Shown here one piece after another: positions 53,211 through 62,199 of a stretch of 64,000 nucleotides of DNA. The translations under genes were made by a program, and so were the position numbers. The stretch's first letter is position 1. Every line of letters begins with the position of its first letter. The stretch covers positions 1 to 64,000 of the forward strand of contig JACPFW010000033.1 of the NCBI GenBank assembly GCA_016182795.1, written 5' to 3'. This DNA comes from Gemmatimonadota bacterium. Lineage in GTDB: Bacteria; Gemmatimonadota; Gemmatimonadetes; Gemmatimonadales; Gemmatimonadaceae. The notes beneath the pieces are model-generated. The model had not been told where the DNA came from and made no database searches. It saw nothing but the letters and a program-made list of their open reading frames with translations.

Positions 53211-53924
53211 ATGGACTTTTCCGGCCTAGCCGACCGCTTGTCTCAGAGCCCTGTCACCGCCCTCCCGGTGCTCTTTGCCGCGGGCGTATTGACGAGCCTG
53301 ACGCCGTGCATCTACCCCATGATCCCCATCACCGCCGCGATCGTAGGCGGCACGGGGACCGGCGCGGCCGTCCCCCGCTGGCGTACCGTGGCGCTGACGT
53401 TTGCGTACGTCATTGGCCTCGCCCTCGTGTACTCGCTGCTGGGCCTGCTGGCGGGGCTGTCGGGAACGCTATTCGGTTCGGTCAGCGCCAACCCATGGCT
53501 GCTCTTCGGCATGGCCAACCTGCTCCTCATCGCCGCCTTGGCGATGCTCGACGTGATTCCGGTGCAGCTACCGGCCTCGCTGACCGCCCGCGGCGCGTCG
53601 ATCGGTGAGGGGGGGCGCGTGGGGGGCGCCTTCCTGATGGGTGCCGCGTCCGGCCTCGTGGCCGCTCCCTGCTCTGCCCCGGTGATGGCCGCGGTGCTCA
53701 CCTGGGTATCACGAACGAAGTCGGCGGCCTTGGGGTTTACCTACCTATTCGTCTTCTCGCTCGGCATGTGCACCCTGCTCGTGGTGGTCGGTCTCTCCAG
53801 CGGCGCGGTCAGCCGTCTGCCGAGAGCCGGCGCCTGGATGCTGTGGGTCAAGCGATTCTTCGCGCTCGCGATGGTCGGAGCCGCCGAGTACTACCTCATC
53901 AAGGCAGGTCAGGGATGGTTCTAA
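53211..53924 (+). CDS. CcdA/DsbD-type thiol:disulfide electron-transfer membrane protein
   Basis: 237 residues, six hydrophobic helices. The two redox cysteines are in LTSLTPCIYPMIP and GLVAAPCSAPVMA, the CcdA/DsbD core. It passes electrons from cytosolic thioredoxin across the membrane to periplasmic thioredoxin-like partners. Its stop overlaps the next gene by 10 bases, whose product is a TlpA-like periplasmic thioredoxin, the natural partner. Confidence 0.9.
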   Translation: MDFSGLADRLSQSPVTALPVLFAAGVLTSLTPCIYPMIPITAAIVGGTGTGAAVPRWRTVALTFAYVIGLALVYSLLGLLAGLSGTLFGSVSANPWLLFGMANLLLIAALAMLDVIPVQLPASLTARGASIGEGGRVGGAFLMGAASGLVAAPCSAPVMAAVLTWVSRTKSAALGFTYLFVFSLGMCTLLVVVGLSSGAVSRLPRAGAWMLWVKRFFALAMVGAAEYYLIKAGQGWF

Positions 53925-54427
53925 ACTACAGGGTGCGCCTCGCGGCGTATGTGACGGCCGCCGTGCTGTTTGCGGCAAGCGGCACCAACGCCGGGGCACA
54001 GGAGAGCGGCATCGCGGTGGGCACCAAGGCGCCGAGCGCGGCCGTCGAAACGCTCGACGGACAGCCCGCCGAGTTGTCGACGATGTTCGGCAAGGGACCG
54101 GTGGTCATCCAGTTCTGGGCAACATGGTGCCCCACCTGCAAGGCGATGGAGCCGGCCATGCAGGCCGCCGAGAAGAAGTACGCCGGCAAGGTGTCCTTTG
54201 TGGGCGTCGCCGTCAGCGTGAACCAGACGCCGCGCGCGGTGCAGGCGTACGCCGCGAAGCATGTCCCGACCGTCAAGCAGTTCTTTGACCGCCGCGGCAA
54301 GGCGGTGGACGCCTATGAGGTGCCGGCGACCGGCTTTGTGGTCGTCGTCAACAAGGCCGGTGTGGTGGTCTACACCGGGCTCGGCTCCGAGGTGAATCTC
54401 GACGCCGCCATCAAGAAGGCGATGTAA
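53915..54427 (+). CDS. Periplasmic TlpA/redoxin-family thioredoxin
   Basis: 170 residues from ATG 53915, inside the end of the CcdA-type gene. Signal peptide ends NAGAQ. Thioredoxin fold with FWATWCPTCKAMEPAM (CPTC active site) and EVPATGFVVVVNKAG (cis-Pro-like Thr). Presumably reduced by the upstream membrane protein and used for cytochrome or cysteine repair. Its stop overlaps the following hydrolase start (TAATG). Confidence 0.88.
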   Translation: MVLNYRVRLAAYVTAAVLFAASGTNAGAQESGIAVGTKAPSAAVETLDGQPAELSTMFGKGPVVIQFWATWCPTCKAMEPAMQAAEKKYAGKVSFVGVAVSVNQTPRAVQAYAAKHVPTVKQFFDRRGKAVDAYEVPATGFVVVVNKAGVVVYTGLGSEVNLDAAIKKAM

Positions 54428-55320
54428 TGAACACGACCGTTCGCCGTGGGTTGCTGACTGTCGGGGTGCTCGCGTGGGCGGGCTATCTCACCCCGATCGT
54501 GTACCTGAAGGCGAACGAGAAGCAGATGGTTTTTCAGCCCAACGCATTCGGCGGACGCGCGGTGCGGCCGCTCCCCGATTCGCTCGGGCTGGCGGCCATG
54601 CCGGTGCTGTTTTCGAGCGGAGACGGAGTGAAGCTCAGTGGCTTGGTGGTCCCCGCCGCCGACACAACGGGACCGTGGCTGCTGTACCTGCACGGCAACG
54701 CCGGCAACGTGACGTCGTCGCAGTTGCCGGCGTTCTACGCGCGTTGGCACGCCTTTGGCGTGAACGTGCTCGCCGTCGACTACCGCGGGTATGGCGCCAG
54801 CGAATCGCAGGCGCCAGATGAAGCCGGCGTGTACGCCGACGCGCGCGCCGCGTACGACTGGCTGCGTACGGCACGCGGCGTTCCCGCCGAGCGCATTGTG
54901 ATCTATGGCCACTCGCTGGGCGCCGGCATCGCCACCGAGCTCGCCCTGCGGGTGCAGGCGTCGGGGCTGATTCTCGAGGGAGCGTTTACGTCAATTCCAG
55001 ACATCGCCGCCGACCGCTATCCGTACCTCCCCGCGCGCTGGGTCGCGTCGCAGCGCTTTGCGAATATCGAGAAGATTGGACGGGTGGCGATGCCCAAGCT
55101 CATCATGCACGCCAGCGACGATACCATCGTGCCCTACGCGCACGGGCAGCGCCTATACGCCGCGGCCAGCGCCCCCAAGGAATGGGTGGAGCTGAAGGGC
55201 GGGCATATGGACGCGTTCCTTGACGACAGCGCGCACTTCTGGGGACACGTGGGGCCGTTTGTGCAGCGCCTGCGCAGTGACCTGCCGGTGGGCGAGTCGC
55301 CGGCGCCGGGGCGTCCGTAG
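54427..55320 (+). CDS. Membrane-anchored alpha/beta hydrolase (BEM46/ABHD13-like)
   Basis: 297 residues. One N-terminal membrane helix (about 8-26) is followed by an alpha/beta-hydrolase domain: LYLHGNAGNVTSS (oxyanion region), VDYRGYGASES, nucleophile elbow YGHSLGAGIATELA (Ser), Asp in HASDDTIVPY and His in KGGHMDAF. BEM46-type enzymes act on lipids or acylated proteins; the substrate is unknown. Third gene of the CcdA/thioredoxin operon by start-stop overlap. Confidence 0.88.
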   Translation: MNTTVRRGLLTVGVLAWAGYLTPIVYLKANEKQMVFQPNAFGGRAVRPLPDSLGLAAMPVLFSSGDGVKLSGLVVPAADTTGPWLLYLHGNAGNVTSSQLPAFYARWHAFGVNVLAVDYRGYGASESQAPDEAGVYADARAAYDWLRTARGVPAERIVIYGHSLGAGIATELALRVQASGLILEGAFTSIPDIAADRYPYLPARWVASQRFANIEKIGRVAMPKLIMHASDDTIVPYAHGQRLYAAASAPKEWVELKGGHMDAFLDDSAHFWGHVGPFVQRLRSDLPVGESPAPGRP

Positions 55321-55335
55321 CGCGCGACCGCGGCG

Positions 55336-55863
55336 CTATCCCGCGAGCGGAATGTCGAACAGGTGCTTGGGTGCCTGCGGCGCGCGGGTGTGATACACGC
55401 GGAGCCGGTCAATGACAAACGGTTCATCCACGCGCACAGCCAGCAGGACACGCAGCGACTCGGCGGTGAGCGTCGGGTAGAAACTCAGCGTGCAGTGCGG
55501 CGTGAACGGATAGCGTGCCGACTCAAACGGCAGCCCCGCCGCCTTCAGCCGCTCGTGCAGCGCGCGCGTGGGCCCGTGCGGATCGACGGGGAGCACCACG
55601 ATCTCGCGGCCAACGAACCGGTACGGCGGCTCAAACCGCACGTGCAGCGGTGGCGCGTCGCGCCCAATCGGCTCCAGCGCCGCGCGCAGCGTGGCCAGCG
55701 GCGTGTCGGGCGCAATGGGCCCCGCGCCCGACGAGCCGAGGAGCGTGATGTGCGGCGGCAGTTCATTGGCGAGCTTCGGATCGAAGCGGCGCTGCAAATC
55801 CCGGACCTGCGCCCCCACGGGTCCCGTCAGTTCGGTGGTGATGAAGATGCCGTTGGTGCTCAT
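55336..55863 (-). CDS. 2'-5' RNA ligase-like (LigT/2H phosphoesterase) protein
   Basis: 175 residues. Two HxTx motifs of the 2H superfamily: LPPHITLLGSS (about 37-47) and FTPHCTLSFYP (about 125-135). Bacterial members have 2',3'-cyclic phosphodiesterase or RNA ligase activity in vitro; physiological role unclear. It begins 10 bases downstream of the PAP2 gene stop, same strand, so probably one transcript. Confidence 0.88.
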   Translation of the reverse strand: MSTNGIFITTELTGPVGAQVRDLQRRFDPKLANELPPHITLLGSSGAGPIAPDTPLATLRAALEPIGRDAPPLHVRFEPPYRFVGREIVVLPVDPHGPTRALHERLKAAGLPFESARYPFTPHCTLSFYPTLTAESLRVLLAVRVDEPFVIDRLRVYHTRAPQAPKHLFDIPLAG

Positions 55864-55873
55864 CGCGCCCTCG

Positions 55874-56644
55874 TCACCGTGCGCGCGGCAGGAGTCGCCG
55901 GTCGAGCCAATGCGCCGGACGGTCGGCGTGGAAGCGCGCGACTACGCGGGCGCTGATGAGGCCAATGCCGGCGCCCATCACCACGTCGCTCGCCCAGTGA
56001 TTGTCGCTGTGCATGCGCGCCAGCCCGGTGAGCGTGGCCGCCGCATAGAGCGCCGGTCCGGCCCAGCGCGCCGTGCCGGGGCGTGACAGGCGCAGCTCAC
56101 GATCGAGCGCGCCGGCAAACGCAAACGCGGCGGTCGTGTGCCCTGAGGGAAACGACTGGCGCGCGCCGTCGTGCACGCCAGACAGCAACCGGAAATCGCC
56201 GGGCCGTCCGGGACTCGCATACGGCCGGGCGCGGCCGGCGATGCCCTTGATGCCGCCGGTCACGATGCCGCTGAGCACAATGGCTTCACCGGCGCGCATC
56301 CCCAGCCGCGCGACATCGGGTCGCCCCGTGGCCCAGCCGGCGGCGTAGAGCACCGCGGATCCGGCAAAGACACCCGGGCTCCCGTATGCATTGAACACAT
56401 CGGCCGCGCGCGTGAGCGAGGGCGAGCCTTGCACCCATCGCCGCTGCATCAGGCGTTGGCCGTCGCGGTCAATGAGTGACGTGAGTGCCGACGTAAGCGC
56501 GAACCCTCCAAGCTGCCGCACATCCGACCATGTGACGGGCGACGGCGCGTGGGACGCCGGCGCCGCGCCTTGCGCCGGCGCAAAGACGGGCGTCGCCAGC
56601 ATCGCGGCAAGCAGAACGCGTTGGTAATGCCGAGGGAGTCGCAT
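55874..56644 (-). CDS. PAP2-family phosphatase, exported/membrane
   Basis: 256 residues from ATG 56644; the long open frame upstream to 57436 is antisense to the GNAT gene and is not coding. Signal peptide ends PVFAPAQ. PAP2 catalytic motifs in order: KGIAGRARPYASPG, SFPSGHTTAAFAFA and RMHSDNHWASDV. Such enzymes dephosphorylate lipid phosphates such as undecaprenyl diphosphate or phosphatidic acid. The start is only 12 bases from the divergent GNAT start and no ribosome site is seen. Confidence 0.88.
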   Translation of the reverse strand: MRLPRHYQRVLLAAMLATPVFAPAQGAAPASHAPSPVTWSDVRQLGGFALTSALTSLIDRDGQRLMQRRWVQGSPSLTRAADVFNAYGSPGVFAGSAVLYAAGWATGRPDVARLGMRAGEAIVLSGIVTGGIKGIAGRARPYASPGRPGDFRLLSGVHDGARQSFPSGHTTAAFAFAGALDRELRLSRPGTARWAGPALYAAATLTGLARMHSDNHWASDVVMGAGIGLISARVVARFHADRPAHWLDRRLLPRAR

Positions 56645-56656
56645 CAGATTAAGGAT

Positions 56657-57484
56657 ATGGACACGACCGCCCTCCCGCTCCCTGCCGGAATCGTCATTCG
56701 TGACCTCGTCAGTCACGAAGACCGTCAGCAGTGTGTGGCCCTGCAAGAGGCTACATGGGGTGCCGGGTTCGCCGAGCTGGTCCCGCCCGCCATCCTGCAG
56801 GTCGGGCCCAAAGTTGGCGGCATCACGGCGGGGGCCTTTGAAAAGTCGGGGCGTCTGGTGGGATTTGTCTTCGGCCTCACGGGCATCCGGCACGGCGCGC
56901 TGGCGCATTGGTCCGACATGCTCGCCGTGGTGCCGGAGCTTCGCGGCACGGGACTTGGCGGGCACCTCAAGGCCTGGCAGCGCGCGCGCTGCGAGGAGTT
57001 GGGGGTGCAGGTGATGTACTGGACGTGGGATCCGCTGGTCTCGCGCAACTCGCACCTGAACCTCAACAAGCTCGGCGCGCGGGTGGACGAGTTCGTCGAG
57101 AATATGTACGGCGTCACCGACAGCACGCAGTTCGGCGCGCTCCCCACCGACCGGTTCGTCGCCGCCTGGGACCTCGACAACCTGAAGATCACGCGCCGCC
57201 TCGCGGCGCGGGCGGCCGACGCCCCGCTGCTCGCCGAGAGCCCGCTCGCCGCCGGCGGCCCCACCGCCCCGCCGCCACCGGCGTGGCCCGACGCCCCCAC
57301 CGTGCAGGTCGCGATTCCGCGCGACTTCCCCGCGCTCCTTACCGACGCGCCGGACGCCGCCGCCGCGTTCCGCCAGCACACGCACGCGGCCTTCACGCAT
57401 TATTTCGCACTTGGCTACCAAATCAGCTCGTTCCACCCCACGGTGGACGGCGACGGTACCTACCTGATGACCAGGCCCCTGTGA
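56657..57484 (+). CDS. GNAT-family acyltransferase of the N-acylamino-acid racemase operon
   Basis: 275 residues. GNAT core in the first 150 residues: acyl-CoA loop VVPELRGTGLGGHLKAWQRA, YWTWDPLVSRNSHLNLNKLG, followed by an Ala/Pro-rich linker and a second small domain (FTHYFALGYQISSFHP). Stop overlaps the racemase start (ATGA). By analogy with the pathway described in Geobacillus kaustophilus, it would succinylate D-amino acids. Alternative: an unrelated acetyltransferase. Confidence 0.8.
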   Translation: MDTTALPLPAGIVIRDLVSHEDRQQCVALQEATWGAGFAELVPPAILQVGPKVGGITAGAFEKSGRLVGFVFGLTGIRHGALAHWSDMLAVVPELRGTGLGGHLKAWQRARCEELGVQVMYWTWDPLVSRNSHLNLNKLGARVDEFVENMYGVTDSTQFGALPTDRFVAAWDLDNLKITRRLAARAADAPLLAESPLAAGGPTAPPPPAWPDAPTVQVAIPRDFPALLTDAPDAAAAFRQHTHAAFTHYFALGYQISSFHPTVDGDGTYLMTRPL

Positions 57485-58611
57485 TGATCCGCCTCGACCA
57501 GATCACCCTGCGCGAAATCCACCTGCCGCTGCGGGAGCCGTTCCGCATCTCTTCGGGGACCGTCTCCGAGCGCCGTATTGTCCTGCTCGAATTGCGCGAC
57601 GCCAGCGGCGCCGTGGCGTGGAGTGAATGCGTCGCCGGCGAATGGCCCAATTACTCGTCCGAGACCGTCGACACGGCGTGGCTCGCCATCGAGGCGTACG
57701 TCGCGCCGCGCGTGCTGGGCGTGCGGTTCGACAAGCCCGCCGACGTGCATGCCGCGCTCGAGCGCGATTTCCGCGGCCACGAGATGGCCAAGGCAGCGGT
57801 GGAGATGGGGATGTGGGGAGTGGCCGCCGCGCAGGCGGGCGTTCCGTTGGCGCAGCTGATTGGCGGCACGCGCGAGCGCATCGCCGTCGGCATCTCGCTC
57901 GGCATTCAGGCGTCGCCGCAGGCGCTCGCCGACAAGGCCGTGGCCGCGAGCGCCGAGGGGTACCACAAGGTCAAGATCAAGATCGAGCCCGGACGCGACG
58001 TGGAGTACCTTCGCGCGGCGCGCCTGGCGCTGCCCAGCGCCGAGTTGATGGCCGACGCCAACAACGCATACACGCTCGCCGACGCCGGACTGCTGGCCGA
58101 GCTGGATGAACTCAACCTGATGATGATCGAGCAGCCGCTCGCCCATGACGATCTCGTGCGGCACGCCGAGCTGCAGCGGCGCCTGCGCACCGCCATCTGT
58201 CTCGACGAATCCATCACCTCGCTCGAACGGGCGCAGGACATGGTGACGCTGGGCGCGGGGCGCATCATCAACATCAAGCCGGGACGCGTGGGCGGGTTCA
58301 ACGTCTCCGTTGCGATCCACAACTACTGCAAGCGACTCGGCATTCCGGTCTGGTGCGGCGGGATGCTGGAGAGCGGCATCGGCCGCGCCTACAACGTGGC
58401 GCTGGCGTCACTCCCCAACTTCACCCTCCCCGGCGATCTCTCGCCGAGCCGTCGCTATTGGGAGCAGGACATCGTCTTTCCGCAGTGGACCATGGACGAC
58501 GAGGGGATGATGACGGTGCCGCTCGACCGCACGGGAATCGGTGTCGAAATCGACGTTGATCGCATCAGCGCGCTGACCGTGCGCCGCGCCGTCCTCCGGA
58601 GTCCAGCGTGA
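57484..58611 (+). CDS. N-acylamino-acid racemase / o-succinylbenzoate synthase (MenC-type enolase superfamily)
   Basis: 375 residues. Enolase-superfamily barrel with KxK pair Lys164/Lys166 (HKVKIKIEPG), metal ligands Asp191 (MADANNAY), Glu216 (MIEQPL) and Asp241 (CLDES), and the second catalytic Lys265 (INIKPGRVGG). The capping domain begins ITLREIHLPLREPFRISSG. Either OSBS of menaquinone synthesis or the promiscuous NSAR; absence of other men genes and the presence of GNAT and M20 neighbours favour racemase. Overlaps both neighbours. Confidence 0.88.
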   Translation: MIRLDQITLREIHLPLREPFRISSGTVSERRIVLLELRDASGAVAWSECVAGEWPNYSSETVDTAWLAIEAYVAPRVLGVRFDKPADVHAALERDFRGHEMAKAAVEMGMWGVAAAQAGVPLAQLIGGTRERIAVGISLGIQASPQALADKAVAASAEGYHKVKIKIEPGRDVEYLRAARLALPSAELMADANNAYTLADAGLLAELDELNLMMIEQPLAHDDLVRHAELQRRLRTAICLDESITSLERAQDMVTLGAGRIINIKPGRVGGFNVSVAIHNYCKRLGIPVWCGGMLESGIGRAYNVALASLPNFTLPGDLSPSRRYWEQDIVFPQWTMDDEGMMTVPLDRTGIGVEIDVDRISALTVRRAVLRSPA

Positions 58612-59792
58612 GCGCCGTAGTGCCGGCGGCGGTGCGCGCACTGTTCACGGACCACGAGACGACCGCGCTCATTGCGCTGCGCCGCGATCTGCACGCCAAC
58701 CCGGAGTTGTCGTGGCAGGAGGTGCGCACGCAGGCGCGACTTGAAGAAGCGCTGCGCGCGTTTGGTATTGACGACATCCAGCGCATCGCCGGCACGGGTC
58801 TGGTGGCGCGCATCCCCGGCACATCGCCAGAGGCGCCGGTCATCGCCCTGCGCGGTGACATCGACGCGCTGCCAATTCAGGAAGCGACCAACCTGCCCTA
58901 CGCCTCGCGCACCGCAGGTGTGATGCACGCCTGCGGCCACGACGTGCATGCGGCGTGGGCGGTGGGAGCCGCGGCACTGCTGCACCGCACGCCGGCCCGT
59001 GGCGAGGTGCGAATCGTCTTTCAGCCCGCGGAAGAAGTCGGGCAGGGCGCCGCGCGCGTGCTGGAAAGCGGCGCGCTTGAAGGCGTGAGCGCCATTTTCG
59101 GCGGGCACGTCGATCGCCGGTTCGACGTTGGGCAGGTCGTGGCGCAGGCCGGGCCGCTCGCCGCGTCTACGGACACCTTCGCCATCACGCTCACCGGCAC
59201 CGGCGCGCACGGCGCCCGGCCGCACGAGTCGGCCGATCCGGTGGTTGGGCTCGCCGCGGTGGTCTCGGCGTTGCAGACCATCGTCTCCCGTCGGCTCGAC
59301 CCGGCACAACCCGGCGTCGTGACCGTCGGCATGGTGCAGGCCGGCACGGCCGCCAACATCATCCCCGAGTCCGCCGTGCTTGGTGGCACGGTGCGGGCCA
59401 CGACCTCTGCGGCACGTGATCTCATGGTTGGTGATGTCGAGCGTCTCACCCTCAGCGTCGCCGCCGCCTACCGGCTGGAGGCGATCGTCGAGTGGGGCGA
59501 GCGCACCCCGCCTGTTATCAACTCAGCAGACGGCGCGGCGTGGGCCGCCAGCGCCGCCGCACGCGTGCTGGGTGAGCAGGCAATCGTGCCATTCGGCGTC
59601 ACCAACATGGGCGGCGAGGATTTTGCGTTCTATCTGGAACAGATGCCGGGCTGTTTCCTGCGCGTGGGCGCGCGCGAACCCGGCGGCGCGCGCATTGCCG
59701 CGCATTCACCGCGCTTCCAGGCGGCCGAGGAGGCGCTGTTTGTCGGCGCCGCGGTGTTGGCCGAGTGCGCGCGCGTGGCGAGCGACTCATGA
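58608..59792 (+). CDS. M20D-type N-acyl-L-amino-acid amidohydrolase
   Basis: 394 residues from GTG 58608 overlapping the racemase stop. No signal peptide. Typical aminoacylase/carboxypeptidase M20D: LRRDLHANPELSWQE, RGDIDALPIQE, MHACGHDVHAAWAVG, FQPAEEVGQGAARVL, GTGAHGARPHESADPV and MGGEDFAFYLEQMPG. In the proposed pathway it would hydrolyse N-succinyl-L-amino acids after racemisation, making the conversion irreversible. The tsaC-like gene starts 4 bases before its stop. Confidence 0.92.
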   Translation: MSAVVPAAVRALFTDHETTALIALRRDLHANPELSWQEVRTQARLEEALRAFGIDDIQRIAGTGLVARIPGTSPEAPVIALRGDIDALPIQEATNLPYASRTAGVMHACGHDVHAAWAVGAAALLHRTPARGEVRIVFQPAEEVGQGAARVLESGALEGVSAIFGGHVDRRFDVGQVVAQAGPLAASTDTFAITLTGTGAHGARPHESADPVVGLAAVVSALQTIVSRRLDPAQPGVVTVGMVQAGTAANIIPESAVLGGTVRATTSAARDLMVGDVERLTLSVAAAYRLEAIVEWGERTPPVINSADGAAWAASAAARVLGEQAIVPFGVTNMGGEDFAFYLEQMPGCFLRVGAREPGGARIAAHSPRFQAAEEALFVGAAVLAECARVASDS

Positions 59793-60784
59793 TCCGGCAT
59801 GCGGTTGACGCCGTGCGGCCGGACGCCGCGGTGATCGCCGCCGCGGCCGCGGTCATTCAGCGCGGCGGACTCGTCGCATTTCCCACCGAGACCGTCTACG
59901 GACTCGGAGCCAATGCGCTCAGCGAGCGTGCCGTACTCGGCATCTTCGCCGCAAAGGGGCGCCCGTCGTACAATCCGATCATCGCGCACGTCGCCACGGT
60001 GGAACAGGCGCAATCGCTCGTCACGCGGTGGCCGCCGTGGGCGGTGGCGCTCGCGACGGCCTTTTGGCCGGGCCCGCTCTCACTGGTGCTCCCGCGGGCG
60101 TCGCACGTCCCGCTCGCCCTCACCGCGGGACGCGATACGGTCGCCGTACGCATGCCGGCGCATCCGGTGGCGCTCGCACTCATTGAGGGCGCGGGCTGCC
60201 CGATCGCGGCGCCGAGCGCCAATCGGTTCACCGAAATCAGTCCCACCACCGCCGATCATGTGGCTCACGGGTTGGGCAACCGCGTCGACATGATTCTCGA
60301 TGGTGGTCCCACGCAGGTTGGCATCGAAAGCACGGTCGTGGATGTATCGGGCGATGCGCCGGTGCTGCTGCGCCCGGGAACCCTGTCGCGCGCGACGCTG
60401 GAACGCGCGCTGGGCACGACGCTGCGTGATCCCGCGCCAGCCGCCGAAGCCACTGAAGCGCGCCAGTCGCCCGGAATGATTGAGCGGCACTATGCCCCGC
60501 ACGCACGGGTGGTGCTCGTCGAACCGGGCAGCGTGCCGGCGGCTGTCGCCAAGGAATCAGCGGCCGGGCATCGCGTCGGCGCGATCGTCATCGTTGCCAG
60601 CGCTCCCGGCGCGGTCGCCGTGCACCGTCTGCCCGCCGATGCGCTGGGCTATGCCCGCCGGCTTTACGCCGCGCTGCACGCCGTGGATGACGCGGCCTGC
60701 GACGTGGTGTGCATTGAACGGCCGCCCGACAGCCTGGAGTGGGTGGGCGTCAACGACCGCGTACGACGCGCCGCGCACCCGTAA
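59789..60784 (+). CDS. L-threonylcarbamoyladenylate synthase (Sua5/YwlC type)
   Basis: 331 residues; ATG 59789 overlaps the M20 stop. Makes threonylcarbamoyl-AMP for t6A modification of tRNAs reading ANN codons. YrdC domain: AFPTETVYGLGANAL, IFAAKGRPSYNPIIAH, PSANRFTEISPTTADHV and GIESTVVDVSG; the C-terminal Sua5 extension (SPGMIERHYAPHARV) distinguishes it from the short TsaC. Length and extension fit Sua5. Shares the operon of the D-to-L amino-acid genes without an evident functional link. Confidence 0.92.
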   Translation: MIRHAVDAVRPDAAVIAAAAAVIQRGGLVAFPTETVYGLGANALSERAVLGIFAAKGRPSYNPIIAHVATVEQAQSLVTRWPPWAVALATAFWPGPLSLVLPRASHVPLALTAGRDTVAVRMPAHPVALALIEGAGCPIAAPSANRFTEISPTTADHVAHGLGNRVDMILDGGPTQVGIESTVVDVSGDAPVLLRPGTLSRATLERALGTTLRDPAPAAEATEARQSPGMIERHYAPHARVVLVEPGSVPAAVAKESAAGHRVGAIVIVASAPGAVAVHRLPADALGYARRLYAALHAVDDAACDVVCIERPPDSLEWVGVNDRVRRAAHP

Positions 60785-61976
60785 GCGCCCGCGTCAGCCG
60801 CGAGGGCTGCTGCGTCACTTCACGCGAGTTGTCGAGATCGGCGAGGAACATCGCCTCCGCCTCCGCGCCAAACACCCGGTCACCGATGATGGCGTCGAGT
60901 TCGTAGTTGATGGCGGCGCCAAGCGGATTGAAATCGGTGGATCCGATGCGCGTAATCACGCCATCCATCACGGTGGACTTGGCATGCATCATTTCGCCCT
61001 GCCACTCCCAGATCCGCACGCCGTTCTGCAGCAGCGAGGGGAAGTACGATGCCGCGTAGCTGTTGACCCACGCGTGGTCGTTGCGGCCCGGAACGAGGAC
61101 GCGCACATCCACACCGTCGCGCGCCGCTCCCTTGAGCGACTCGACGACCCCAAACGCCGGAATGAAATACGCGGTGGCGATCCACAGCCGTTCCCGCGCG
61201 GCGGCGGCCTGCACCTCGAGTGAACGCGATATGCGGAAGCGGCCGGGCTCACCCTCGACAATCCCCACCAGCGCCGCCGGCGCGTCGGCGAAGTCGATCC
61301 ACGAATTGCGCGCGGCCCGCACCATGCGCCGCTGCTGACGGCGGGTCGGGCCCAGCCCGACGGCGCGCAGCCACATGGTGTCGAAGGCCCGTTCCATCGC
61401 TTCGGCGGCCGGACCGAGAATTTGCACCGCCGTGTCGCGCCACGGGCGGCGCTTGGGGCCCACCGCCCCCAATCGCCACTCTTCGCCAATCCCGATGCCA
61501 CCGGTGATCCCCACCTTGCCGTCGGCCACCAGGACTTTGCGATGGTCGCGCGGCAGCAGCCCCAACCAGGCGCGGAACCCGGGCGGACTGAAGATGCGCA
61601 CATCCACGCCGCCGGCGCGCAGCATCCGCCAGACGCCGTTCGGCGTGTCGCGCCCCCCGATCCAGTCGACGAGCAGGCGCACCCGCACGCCGCGCTGGGC
61701 CGCCGCGAGCAGCCCCTGCACGAACCGCTGGCCGACGTCGTCGGTGCCGCGGAAGATGTAGCACTCAAAGTCGAGGGTGTACCGCGCGTTTTGCATCACG
61801 GCCAGCATCGCGTCAAACGCGGCCGCGCCGTCGCGCAGCAGGGTGGGCTGGTTGCCGGACGAGACGTCAGCGGCCGCCACCCGCCAGAGTCCCCGCGCAA
61901 AGCTCACCGCCGCCGACGGCCCCTGTGGAGGCGGCGGCCAGATGGGCGGATCGACGGGCGTGGGTGGGGTTGGCAT
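60750..61976 (-). CDS. Phospholipase D-type cardiolipin synthase-like protein
   Basis: 408 residues from ATG 61976. Two HKD motifs: HRKVLVADGKVGITGG and MHAKSTVMDGVITRIGSTD. Contains LDFECYIFRGTDDVG and RVRLLVDWIGG typical of ClsB-like cardiolipin synthases. N-terminal Pro-rich stretch lacks a clear signal or membrane helix, so it is more like ClsB/ClsC than ClsA. Overlaps the tsaC-like gene by 35 bases at the 3' end (convergent). Confidence 0.88.
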   Translation of the reverse strand: MPTPPTPVDPPIWPPPPQGPSAAVSFARGLWRVAAADVSSGNQPTLLRDGAAAFDAMLAVMQNARYTLDFECYIFRGTDDVGQRFVQGLLAAAQRGVRVRLLVDWIGGRDTPNGVWRMLRAGGVDVRIFSPPGFRAWLGLLPRDHRKVLVADGKVGITGGIGIGEEWRLGAVGPKRRPWRDTAVQILGPAAEAMERAFDTMWLRAVGLGPTRRQQRRMVRAARNSWIDFADAPAALVGIVEGEPGRFRISRSLEVQAAAARERLWIATAYFIPAFGVVESLKGAARDGVDVRVLVPGRNDHAWVNSYAASYFPSLLQNGVRIWEWQGEMMHAKSTVMDGVITRIGSTDFNPLGAAINYELDAIIGDRVFGAEAEAMFLADLDNSREVTQQPSRLTRALTGARRVVRGR

Positions 61977-62073
61977 CCGTATGGAAGGTGCGCCGGGGCC
62001 CCGTGGCAAGGAAGCGGCAGCGGTGTCACAAAAACGCTGGCTCGACGCGGGTACCGAGGGCATCTTTCTTGCC

Positions 62074-62089
62074 GCATCGCACGCGATGC
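62074..62089. promoter_or_regulatory. Small palindrome upstream of the acyl-CoA dehydrogenase gene
   Basis: GCATCG-CACG-CGATGC in the 223-base region between the divergent phospholipase D-type gene and the acyl-CoA dehydrogenase gene. Nothing else (no clear promoter) is recognised in that region; may be chance in GC-rich DNA. Confidence 0.2.
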
Positions 62090-62199
62090 ATTGCCGCCCC
62101 CCAACCGAACCGCTCGCCGCACCGCGAGGCGCATCACTGCCCCTCGTACGGCGCGCGTGGCGACTTCGGATTCGGGACATCTCCACGGGGAACGGCATC

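Noticed and set aside
55874-57436. Long 520-codon reading of the PAP2 gene
   Set aside because: The upstream 264 codons are antisense to the GNAT gene and show no domain; the signal peptide at 56644 defines the true start.
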